Shown one piece after another: positions 34,158 to 41,929 of a stretch of 58,654 nt of DNA. Both the position numbers and the translations under genes were made by a program. Under the pieces are notes generated by a model that was given only the letters and a program-made list of their open reading frames with translations, was not told the origin of the DNA and made no database searches. Each line of letters starts with the position of its first letter. The stretch's first letter is position 1. Source of the DNA: Candidatus Bipolaricaulota bacterium (GTDB lineage Bacteria > Bipolaricaulota > Bipolaricaulia > UBA7950 > UBA9294); the NCBI GenBank assembly GCA_028277345.1, contig JANQGM010000009.1:1-58654 (forward strand), given 5' to 3'.

Positions 34158-35502
34158 GCGCTTCGATGAGCGCGGCGACGAGGCGTTCCAATCCCAGCGC
34201 TCGGGATCCCTTGATCAAGATGACGGCATTCGATTGATCTCTCAAGAAGCTCAAGATCTCCTCACGTGTGAGAATTATGCTGATCTCGGTCTCGGCCTTG
34301 ACATCGACGCGGCGGCACGCGGCGACAGCCAGATCGCCCACGGGCAGGATCTTGTCGATGAAGAGGCTGTGGGCGATTTGAACGACTTCATCGTGATAGC
34401 GGGGGGCGTCCGGCCCCAAGCCGTGCATCTCGCCGAACACGAAGACCCGGGTTACCGATTCGTCGCCATAGGCGGCGAGGACGCGCAAGGCCGCTTCAGT
34501 GGACGCGGGATTGGCGTTGTAACTATCATCAAGCACAACGGATGTCGGGGTTCGAAGGGGCTGAAGCCGGTGGGAGATGGGCTGAAACGTGGGAAGGGCA
34601 GCCGAAATGGCCGACCACGGCATGCCGAGTTCCCGAGCGGCGGCGGCGGCAAGAAGGACGTTGGATGCGTTGTGTTCTCCCATCAGCGCGCTGCATAGCG
34701 TGATGTTTTCGGATTCGATGCGGATCTCCAGCGACGGCGTCATGCGGCCTAGACGTCCGCGAAGCTGGCCGTGGTGAAATCCCGTCGCCGTGATGGGGAC
34801 GGGAGCATCGCCAAGGCGTTCGCGGAGTTCGGGGGAGTCGGCATTGACGATGGCGGAGGATGTTGAGGGCAGCGACTCGATCAGCGACCACTTTTCGCGT
34901 GCCACGGCGTCGATCGTTTTCAGGTCATCCAGATGGCTGGGGCCAACGGTCGTGATGATGCCAAGCTGAGGGTTAAGCAACCGTGAAAGCAAGCGGATGT
35001 CGCCTGGGGCCTCCGCGCCAAGCTCGAACACGCCGATCGATGCATCCGGCGGCATGGCGAGTAGGGCAATGGGGAGGCCGATCTCTGTGTTGTAGTTGCG
35101 GGGGGCGACATACGTTGGCGTATGCTGGGCCAGCAGGTGGCCAAGCAAGGCCTTGACCGTGGTTTTTCCATTGCTGCCGGTGATACCGATGAAGGTGGCG
35201 GAAAGCGCGTCCCTCCAGGCGGCGGCCAGGGTCTGAAGCGCGGCCGTGACGTTGGGAACGACGATCAGGTTTTGCGCCGTGTCAGGCAGCGAGTCGGCCT
35301 GGGAGACGAGGGCCGCGCACGCGCCTCGGGTGAAAACCTCCTCCAGGTGGCGATGTCCGTCTGTGTTCTTTCCGCTTAAAGCGACGAAGAGGTCGCCCGG
35401 GCGTACGAGGCGCGAATCGTGGATCGCACGCAAAGGACGGACGGATGTCTCGCGAAGGAGGTCACCCCTCACGCATCGAGCGATCTCCTTCACAGGGAAC
35501 AT
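34141..35502 (-). CDS. murF: UDP-MurNAc-tripeptide--D-Ala-D-Ala ligase (MurF)
   Basis: A 453-residue MurF. It has IHDSRLVRPGDLFVALSG at the N-terminus, GITGSNGKTTVKALLG as the P-loop, NYNTEIGLPIALL, TTVGPSHLDDLKTID, and LDDSYNANPASTEAALRVL with VFGEMHGLGPDAPRYHDEV. It adds D-Ala-D-Ala to complete the cytoplasmic peptidoglycan pentapeptide. The ATG at 35502 follows the S55 gene stop by 5 bp, with no clear ribosome-binding site, so coupling to the upstream gene is likely. murE is on the opposite strand, an unusual arrangement. Confidence 0.95.
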   Translation of the reverse strand: MFPVKEIARCVRGDLLRETSVRPLRAIHDSRLVRPGDLFVALSGKNTDGHRHLEEVFTRGACAALVSQADSLPDTAQNLIVVPNVTAALQTLAAAWRDALSATFIGITGSNGKTTVKALLGHLLAQHTPTYVAPRNYNTEIGLPIALLAMPPDASIGVFELGAEAPGDIRLLSRLLNPQLGIITTVGPSHLDDLKTIDAVAREKWSLIESLPSTSSAIVNADSPELRERLGDAPVPITATGFHHGQLRGRLGRMTPSLEIRIESENITLCSALMGEHNASNVLLAAAAARELGMPWSAISAALPTFQPISHRLQPLRTPTSVVLDDSYNANPASTEAALRVLAAYGDESVTRVFVFGEMHGLGPDAPRYHDEVVQIAHSLFIDKILPVGDLAVAACRRVDVKAETEISIILTREEILSFLRDQSNAVILIKGSRALGLERLVAALIEAPSRAS

Positions 35503-35507
35503 CGATG

Positions 35508-37358
35508 TTACCAGCCGGGTCCTTCGCCGGAGTCCTCGTCCGGTTGTCCGAAATCCGAGGTACCTCCGTTGTACAACAACGGAACCGTGATCTCGCGCTC
35601 GTCGAATACCGCGTAGCCGGTGTACTCGTAGGTTTCCTCCGCGACACCGAACAGGCCGCTTGGGTCGAGTGAATACACGTCGACGGCGAACAGTTCGACG
35701 GTCAGCTGCTCGTACGAAGGAATCCGTTCGATGGCATCAATGAGATCTCCGAGGTCTTCAAACTCCTGCGGGGGCTCTCCGGATTCCAGGTATCGAGGAC
35801 CGCCGTAGGCACGGACCACTACGATGTCCGAGGGCAGGTTCTGTGGAATTTGAAGCGTGCCCTGCTCGATGCGAGCCTCGCCTTGGAACGTCTGCAACGT
35901 TACTTCGTAGCGGATCGTGTCTCCCGGCGCATAGGCGTTTCGATCGAGTGCGAGCGAGCTGATCTGGATGCCCTTGATGTCTTCCGTGATTTGCATGGAG
36001 GCGGCGATTCGCGTGATCTCCGGGTCCTCGAACGAGTTGTATTGAAGGAACGACACGATGCTGGCCAGTTGCCACGGCGCATAGACGGCGACATCGGTGG
36101 AACTGAAGAATACGTCCTTGCGCTCCAATGGGAACGGCATGTTGTCGCCCAGGATTTGATAGGTGACTTCGACGGTGCCCTGCCCGATCCGGTCCAGCGT
36201 CTTGTCGACGGCGGCATATCCCGTCGACAGAAGAAGGTTCGGGATGAGGCGCGGTTCCTTGACCAATCCGAGATCATAGGTGTTTTCGACGCCCCGATCG
36301 GCATCGCGAATGCCCAGATTCACGTCGATCAAATCGGCCACAGGGCCGAGGCGGCCTCCAATGGCGGCTGTTCGATCCTCGAGAATCGTTCCCAGGGGAT
36401 CGCCCAGCGTGCCCAGTTTGAACGAGGCTTGCAGCGACTTCATCGTATCGATGATTGAGACGCTGGCCAGAGGGAACTGGGAGGAGCCGTTGTCGATGAA
36501 CGAATGGCCGTACCCGACAAGGGTATCTCCATCTCGATAGGTGATGGTTCCCAGAGAACCGATGGACATGTCACCGGAAGCCAAGGAGACGCCAACCGAG
36601 CCACCTGCGACCAAGGACGCAGGATCCACTGGGGCGCCTGCGCTCGTTCCGGCCAAGGGAATGAGGTTGAGTCCGAGCGATGACAGGCCTCGGACCGTCG
36701 GCTGAACACCGCCATCGAGCACATCGGACACCAGGAGAGCGGGCAATCCATGGCCTGTAGCGCCGTTCATGAGCGTGTCGAGGGACCGCCCCGTGAGGCC
36801 GACGACCATGAGCGGTGACGACACTGGGTACGAAAACATGACATCGGGAAGGGTGGCGACGAGTTCATCGGATGGTGCGAACTCAAGGTGGGCAAGGCCC
36901 ACCGTTGCCAGACGCGATTCGGGCATGGGTGCCGAATAGATGGCGCCTGCATGGGCATCATCGAGAACGGCCAGCATGGGCTCAATGGGCGTGACGAGTC
37001 CGATCGGCGTAATCGCCTTGGACCAGTTGGCGGCCCGCGATAGCGCGCCGATCAGCTTCCCGTCGACATAAACCGGGCTGCCGCTCATGCCTTGCGCGAT
37101 GCCGCCGGAACGCCCGATGACGTCTCCGGAAACGCGAACGACGATGAAGTCGGAGAGCTGGCCGGGTTGATCGATGATGCCGAGAACATCGGCCGTGAAT
37201 TCCTCGATGATGTCGCCGGCAACAATGGTGCGGCCGACACCGACCATCCCGATCTCGATTTCATCAAGGAAAAGGAACTCCGATCGGTCGTAGGCAACGG
37301 CGGTCGCCGTAATCAGTACAGTCAAGAGACAAGAAAAAAGAGTGGCGCGTTTGAGCAC
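35508..37358 (-). CDS. SpoIVB-like S55 peptidase domain protein
   Basis: A 616-residue secreted protein. A signal peptide (residues 1-20) precedes LFLDEIEIGMVGVGRTIVAGD, and the catalytic Ser motif GIAQGMSGSPVYVDGKLIGAL lies near residue 93, as in the SpoIVB S55 family. GYGHSFIDNGSSQFPLASV, a family-typical segment, follows near residue 270. The C-terminal half is a long region with GDTIRYEVTLQTFQGEARIEQ, possibly immunoglobulin-like. In Bacillus SpoIVB cleaves SpoIVFA in sporulation; this cell has an outer-membrane-type envelope, so the target must differ. GTG 37358 has a perfect aaaggagg site. It precedes murF by 5 bp in the same operon. Confidence 0.85.
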   Translation of the reverse strand: MLKRATLFSCLLTVLITATAVAYDRSEFLFLDEIEIGMVGVGRTIVAGDIIEEFTADVLGIIDQPGQLSDFIVVRVSGDVIGRSGGIAQGMSGSPVYVDGKLIGALSRAANWSKAITPIGLVTPIEPMLAVLDDAHAGAIYSAPMPESRLATVGLAHLEFAPSDELVATLPDVMFSYPVSSPLMVVGLTGRSLDTLMNGATGHGLPALLVSDVLDGGVQPTVRGLSSLGLNLIPLAGTSAGAPVDPASLVAGGSVGVSLASGDMSIGSLGTITYRDGDTLVGYGHSFIDNGSSQFPLASVSIIDTMKSLQASFKLGTLGDPLGTILEDRTAAIGGRLGPVADLIDVNLGIRDADRGVENTYDLGLVKEPRLIPNLLLSTGYAAVDKTLDRIGQGTVEVTYQILGDNMPFPLERKDVFFSSTDVAVYAPWQLASIVSFLQYNSFEDPEITRIAASMQITEDIKGIQISSLALDRNAYAPGDTIRYEVTLQTFQGEARIEQGTLQIPQNLPSDIVVVRAYGGPRYLESGEPPQEFEDLGDLIDAIERIPSYEQLTVELFAVDVYSLDPSGLFGVAEETYEYTGYAVFDEREITVPLLYNGGTSDFGQPDEDSGEGPGW

Positions 37359-37428
37359 GGTTCCTCCTTTACGATTCCGGGCAAAAATATAGCCCTTCAA
37401 TATGGCAGAAATGTGAAGGGGATGTCCA

Positions 37429-38946
37429 CTATTGCACGCCGAAGAACAGGGCGCGAACGAGCATGAGGACGGGGATAATCTCCAATCGTCCGATCCACAT
37501 GTTGAAACACAGCGTGAGTTTGCTGGCCAAGGACATGGCGGGGTGAGTGATGCCGACCGAGAGGCCGACATTCCCCTGGGCGCTGGCGACCTCGAAGATC
37601 ACATCAGACAGCGTGTATTGCTCGGGCACGGTGTGCAACAGCACGACGATGCCCAACCCAAGGAAAACAAGCCACAAGAAGGTGATGAGCGAGGCGTCTT
37701 CGAGCCGCTGGCCGACCTGGGATTCGTCAATCGTGGAGTCACCGAGGCGGAAGGGGACGATGGCTTGTCGGGAAGAGGTGATCTTGCGGAATCGCCATTG
37801 AACGCCCTTCATGAGAATGAGCATGCGCATGACCTTGATGCCGCCTGCCGTCGATCCTGCGGCGCCCCCGATGAACATGGCCGCTGCCAGAAGCAGCTTG
37901 CCCGTATGGCTCCATCCTCCGATGTCGGCCGTTTGGAACCCCGTACACGTGATCGAGGATACCAGTTGGAAGGCGGACTCCCGCAGCGATTGGACGCCTC
38001 CGATCACGCCGAGGTTTTCGAGTGTCAGGGCGGCGATACCGATCAATGCGATGAGCAGGAACCACCGCGTTTGAAAGTCGCGCCACAAGACACGGCCGTT
38101 TCCGCGCATCATCTCGTAGTGAACGGCGAAGCTGATGGCGCCGAGAAGCATGATGGGGATCAATACCAGTTCGATGGCCACGCTGTCGTACGAGGCGATG
38201 GAATTGGCCGTCACGCTGAATCCACCGGTGGAGATGCCGGTCATGGCGTGATTGATCGATTCCCACATCGGCATGCCGGCGCCCCACAGGGCGATGACGG
38301 CAATGAATGTGTAGAGCAAGAAAATCCACCACATCGTCCGTAGTGTCGATTTGATGCTCGGTTGAATGCGTTCTGAACGTGCCTCGGCATAGTACAGGCT
38401 GTGCCGCGCCGCGCCGGGACGAGGGCCGGCGAGAATGGACAGCATGAGGACGATGACGCCCATTCCCCCGATCCATTCGATGAAGCTGCGCCACCATTGC
38501 AGGGTTTTGGGAAGAAGGTCGGCTCGCGCCGCCATCGTCAATCCCGTTCCCGTATACCCGGAAATGGACTCAAAGAACGCGCTGGCAGGGTCGCGGAAGT
38601 AATGCAGGGGTTCTGACGCCGAGGCGGGGTCGACCATCATGGCGGTGAAGACAAAGGGAAGCGAACCCAGAGCGGCGACGAGCAGCCATCCAAAGGCGGC
38701 GATGATCAACCCGTGTTTCAGTTGCGTGCTTCCCGCCACCTTGCGGAGGGGAAAGTACAAGGATGCGCCGAGGGCAAACGAGATGCCGGCGGTGATGGCA
38801 AGTGGGGCGAGGGCAAAGGTTTCACCGAAGGCGAGGGGAACGATCATCGACACGATCGCCATCAACCCGACCACGGGAACAAGCAAGCCGAGGTCCTTCA
38901 GAATGATGTAGAGGTCCTGTCTGAGACGGAAGATCGAAGGGCTCAT
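37429..38946 (-). CDS. trkH: Potassium uptake protein TrkH
   Basis: A 505-residue TrkH/KtrB-type channel subunit. It has about ten membrane segments with four pore-loop repeats, recognised by GYTGTGLTMAARADLLP (first), GISTGGFSVTANSIASYDS (second), SITCTGFQTADIGGW (third) and AQGNVGLSVGITHP (fourth); Gly residues at the filter are conserved in each. AAGSTAGGIKVMRM follows the third loop. It works with TrkA to import potassium. The start overlaps the trkA stop as ATGA. Confidence 0.95.
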   Translation of the reverse strand: MSPSIFRLRQDLYIILKDLGLLVPVVGLMAIVSMIVPLAFGETFALAPLAITAGISFALGASLYFPLRKVAGSTQLKHGLIIAAFGWLLVAALGSLPFVFTAMMVDPASASEPLHYFRDPASAFFESISGYTGTGLTMAARADLLPKTLQWWRSFIEWIGGMGVIVLMLSILAGPRPGAARHSLYYAEARSERIQPSIKSTLRTMWWIFLLYTFIAVIALWGAGMPMWESINHAMTGISTGGFSVTANSIASYDSVAIELVLIPIMLLGAISFAVHYEMMRGNGRVLWRDFQTRWFLLIALIGIAALTLENLGVIGGVQSLRESAFQLVSSITCTGFQTADIGGWSHTGKLLLAAAMFIGGAAGSTAGGIKVMRMLILMKGVQWRFRKITSSRQAIVPFRLGDSTIDESQVGQRLEDASLITFLWLVFLGLGIVVLLHTVPEQYTLSDVIFEVASAQGNVGLSVGITHPAMSLASKLTLCFNMWIGRLEIIPVLMLVRALFFGVQ

Positions 38947-39611
38947 CCCACCAGTTTCTCGATCACATCGTCACTGACACGTTGAAGCGAGAAAAGCGTC
39001 AGGATATCACCTTCCGCCAGGATGGAATCTCCCATGGCGATCGATTGGGTATTCTCGTCATCGCGCGCAACAGCGAGAACGCGAATGGAATCCGGGATCG
39101 TTCCGCGTTGGATGCTGTCCGCGATCGAGCGGTTCGCCAGCGGGGAGTCGCTGGAAATCTGAAGCCTGAAGATCTGAGCACCCTGGGGCAAGAGGGCGAA
39201 ATCTTGAACATTGGGTTGCTTCACGGCGTTGTACAAGTGCTGGGCAACGACCTCTTCCGGATTCTCCATGACATTGGCGCCAAGCTTGCGGAAGAAATCG
39301 GCATGCTCCGTTTCATTGACCACGGAGACGATCGATGGAATCTCCAAACTCGTGGCGATCGACACGACCATCAGGTTTACGGCATCGTCCGACGTCGTGA
39401 CGATGAGCGCATCGGCGCGATCGGCGCCGGCCTCGCGGACCGTATCCGCCGATGTCGCATTGCCACTGAGTACCGTAATGTCATATTTGTTGCTGATCTC
39501 GCGTGCGCGTTCTGCATCGGAATCGATGAGAACGACGTTGTGTTTTTCACAGACGGCAATATCAATGAGACTCGTTCCGATACTGCCTGCCCCCACAATG
39601 ATCATGTACAT
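38943..39611 (-). CDS. trkA: Trk potassium regulatory subunit TrkA
   Basis: A 222-residue RCK protein: an N-terminal NAD-binding Rossmann fold (MIIVGAGSIGTSLID; VVLIDSDAERAREI; LSGNATSADTVREAGADRAD) and a C-terminal TrkA_C domain (residues 140-222; LQISSDSPLANRSI). It gates the TrkH channel in response to nucleotides. The ATG at 39611 is preceded by aagggggc; the next Met (39605) is an alternative. It has its own promoter immediately upstream. One RCK repeat rather than two, so a tetramer or dimer of dimers is expected. Confidence 0.95.
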   Translation of the reverse strand: MYMIIVGAGSIGTSLIDIAVCEKHNVVLIDSDAERAREISNKYDITVLSGNATSADTVREAGADRADALIVTTSDDAVNLMVVSIATSLEIPSIVSVVNETEHADFFRKLGANVMENPEEVVAQHLYNAVKQPNVQDFALLPQGAQIFRLQISSDSPLANRSIADSIQRGTIPDSIRVLAVARDDENTQSIAMGDSILAEGDILTLFSLQRVSDDVIEKLVG

Positions 39612-39633
39612 GGAAGCCCCCTTGCCGCGTCCG

Positions 39634-39662
39634 ATGGTAGCATAGATGAAATCTTGGGTCAA
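39634..39662 (-). promoter_or_regulatory. Predicted promoter of trkA
   Basis: On the minus strand TTGACC (39662-39657) and TACCAT (39639-39634) are 17 bp apart. The start would be near 39627, about 16 nt before the trkA ATG at 39611. It should drive trkA-trkH and perhaps the S55 peptidase and murF. Confidence 0.5.
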
Positions 39663-39704
39663 CGGGCAGGAATCTCAGAATGACCAACAGAACTGCATTT
39701 GACA

Positions 39705-39733
39705 TTGAGTCTGAAGGGATGAAGCTCTACAAT
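39705..39733 (+). promoter_or_regulatory. Predicted promoter of the PKD lipoprotein gene
   Basis: TTGAGT (39705-39710) and TACAAT (39728-39733) are 17 bp apart. The expected start is about 39740-39742, on or next to the ATG at 39742, so the mRNA may be leaderless. A TTGACA at 39699 is 23 bp from the -10 and is rejected as the -35. Confidence 0.5.
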
Positions 39734-39741
39734 GGGTGGCC

Positions 39742-40746
39742 ATGAAGATGACGAGGGGGTCTGCTGTGAGACGATGCATGATTGGATGCGTTTTTTTGCT
39801 GACATTGGCGCTTTCCGGCTGTCTCTTTCCTTCATCGAACCGCCCGCCAGTCCTTGATGTGACGGCCTTGCCGAGAGAAGGCTACGCCCCGTTGGAGGTC
39901 GACTTCTCGGCATCGGGATCGTTTGATCCGGAAGGCCGTCCGCTCACCTATCGATGGGAGTTTGGCGATGGGGAATCGGCCGTCGGGTTGTCGGCAACAC
40001 ACGCGTATTCTTCTGCCGGCATCTTCACCGCAACGCTGACGGGAATCGATCCTGATGGCGCTGAAACGAAGGAAACCGTCTCAATTGACGTGCGCGAGGT
40101 TCCCAGCGGCCATTTGCTGAGACGATTGGAATGGGTGCGGGAGGAGTCGCGACGGGTTTGGGATCTTCTGATTCCGTACGAACTCTATCAAACGTACAAA
40201 GGCCGGGTGCGAAATCCCTTTATCGACAATTACTTGTATGGGGACTATGTAACGGATCCGCTCGATGACCCGACGCTTGAAGATTATGCCGACGCGCTCT
40301 GGAATCGCGTTGGAGGCCATGAGATGGAGTTCATCCACGAAGCGTTGGCCTTTGTTCAAGGCGCGATTGCCTACCGGGCGGATCCCCCGGGCACCGAGCA
40401 TCCGCTCTATCCGCTGGAAACGCTGACGGATGGGCTTGGGGACTGCGAGGATACGGCCATTCTGTTCGTGAGCCTGCTGCGTGCCAAAGACATCCCGTCG
40501 AAACTCGCGTTCGTTGACACGGGAGGCGATGGCACGCCCGATCATGTGCTCGCCTTTGTCGCCATTCCAGCATCTGCGTTGTCCCAACTCGCGTGCTCCG
40601 TCGATGTGACCGCCTTCGAGTGGGACGACCAAACGTACGCGCTGGCGGAAACGGCGGTCGATCAGGGTGTCTATGGGCTGGGCTGCGATCCGTGGGGGCT
40701 TGACGAAGGCGATATCGCCGAGCTATGGTCGTTCCCCGAATTCTGA
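39742..40746 (+). CDS. PKD-domain lipoprotein with transglutaminase-like domain
   Basis: A 334-residue lipoprotein. A signal with lipobox LALSGC places the lipidated Cys at residue 27. Residues 36-117 are a PKD domain (LPREGYAPLEVDFSASGSFD; YRWEFGDG). From 190 to the end there is a transglutaminase-like fold with the catalytic-type Cys235 in LGDCEDTAILFVSLLRA and His268 in TPDHVLAF; the expected acidic residue may be Glu303. PKD domains bind carbohydrate or protein, while the Cys-His fold can be a protease or a non-catalytic binder. The gene has a near-leaderless promoter and no clear ribosome-binding site before ATG 39742. It diverges from trkA. Confidence 0.85.
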   Translation: MKMTRGSAVRRCMIGCVFLLTLALSGCLFPSSNRPPVLDVTALPREGYAPLEVDFSASGSFDPEGRPLTYRWEFGDGESAVGLSATHAYSSAGIFTATLTGIDPDGAETKETVSIDVREVPSGHLLRRLEWVREESRRVWDLLIPYELYQTYKGRVRNPFIDNYLYGDYVTDPLDDPTLEDYADALWNRVGGHEMEFIHEALAFVQGAIAYRADPPGTEHPLYPLETLTDGLGDCEDTAILFVSLLRAKDIPSKLAFVDTGGDGTPDHVLAFVAIPASALSQLACSVDVTAFEWDDQTYALAETAVDQGVYGLGCDPWGLDEGDIAELWSFPEF

Positions 40747-40804
40747 ACATTACCGGCATTTTCGAACTGAAACGGCCCTGTCGAAGGGTCTGAATGAGGT
40801 CACC

Positions 40805-41929
40805 GTGAACACCTGTTTGATCGACCCACGTTCGCTTCTGGAGTACGACTTCGGTCCCCATCATCCGTTCAAGATCTATCGACTGGGGCTGACGTTCAAC
40901 CTGATCGAGGCCTATGGGCTGATCGATCCCGAAGGGTGCGTGCTCAGCCCGAGGTTGGCGACCGAACCCGAAGCACAGGCATTCCATTCCAAGGGCTATT
41001 TGGAGTGCTTGCGGCTGGCCAGCGACGGTCTGTGGACGCCCAACCTTTTCTCACATGGATTGGGAAGCGGCGACAATCCCGTTTTTCCCGGCGTGTACGA
41101 GTGGGGGATGTCGGTGGCCGGTGCGTCCATTCAGTGTGCGGAGGAACTCCTTTCGGGCCGAGCCGAGCGTGCGTTCAATCCTTCCGGCGGTCTGCATCAT
41201 GCCATGCCGTCTCACGCTTCCGGATTTTGCCACGTCAATGATGGGGTTCTCGCGATCCAGGCACTGACAGAGGCCGGCAAGCGCGTTGCCTATGTCGACA
41301 TCGACGCGCACCATGGAGACGGCGTCGAACACGCGTTCTACGAGCGGTCAGACGTTCTGACCATCTCCATTCATCAAACCGGACGTACTATTTTCCCGGG
41401 AACGGGAGAGGCGCGCGATCTTGGTATGGGCGAAGGCGTGGGGGCCTGCCTCAACATCCCGCTGTTGCCGGGCGCCGGTGACGATGCGTATGCGCGAGCG
41501 TTCGAGGCCGTCATTTTGCCCGCCCTGCGAGCGTTTCAGCCTGACGTGTTGGTGACTCAGCTGGGCTCGGATGCCGTCCTCGGCGACATTGTCGCCAATC
41601 TGCGCATGTCGCTTCTCGGATTCGAAGATCGATTGAAGGCATTTCGCGACCTGAACGTGCCGTGGATCGCGCTTGGGGGAGGGGGGTATGACGTTGCCAA
41701 TGTGGTCCGGGCGTGGACGATGGCGTGGGCGACGCTTCTCGATGCCGATCTTCCGGATGCCATCCCACCGATCTGGATGACCGAGGCGTCCGTCCACGGC
41801 GTGGCCGCATCGTCACTTCGCGGAACGAACGAACGGACGACATCGCCGGATTCCGTTATGCTGGACCTGGAAAAGACGTTGGAGTATCTCAATGCCCATC
41901 GGCACACGGGCGAAAGTAGGGCGATGTGA
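40805..41929 (+). CDS. acuC: AcuC-type histone-deacetylase-family enzyme
   Basis: A 374-residue zinc-dependent deacetylase. It has the active-site segments GGLHHAMPSHASGFCHVND, VAYVDIDAHHGDGVEHAFY with the zinc Asp/His, TISIHQTGRTIFPGTG, QLGSDAVLGD and LGGGGYD. AcuC-like enzymes remove acetyl groups from lysines, in Bacillus on acetyl-CoA synthetase. The GTG at 40805 is set by aatgaggtcacc and by the family N-terminus CLIDPRSLLEYDFGPHHP. An upstream in-frame start would overlap the lipoprotein gene. The stop overlaps the next start (ATGTGA). Confidence 0.92.
   Translation: MNTCLIDPRSLLEYDFGPHHPFKIYRLGLTFNLIEAYGLIDPEGCVLSPRLATEPEAQAFHSKGYLECLRLASDGLWTPNLFSHGLGSGDNPVFPGVYEWGMSVAGASIQCAEELLSGRAERAFNPSGGLHHAMPSHASGFCHVNDGVLAIQALTEAGKRVAYVDIDAHHGDGVEHAFYERSDVLTISIHQTGRTIFPGTGEARDLGMGEGVGACLNIPLLPGAGDDAYARAFEAVILPALRAFQPDVLVTQLGSDAVLGDIVANLRMSLLGFEDRLKAFRDLNVPWIALGGGGYDVANVVRAWTMAWATLLDADLPDAIPPIWMTEASVHGVAASSLRGTNERTTSPDSVMLDLEKTLEYLNAHRHTGESRAM

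Noticed and set aside
37432..38343. 303-codon open frame antisense to trkH
   Set aside because: Opposite the clear pore-loop repeats of trkH, with no hydrophobic core or known motif.
39699..39704. TTGACA as -35 of the PKD lipoprotein gene
   Set aside because: It is 23 bp from the -10 box; TTGAGT at 39705 gives the correct 17 bp.
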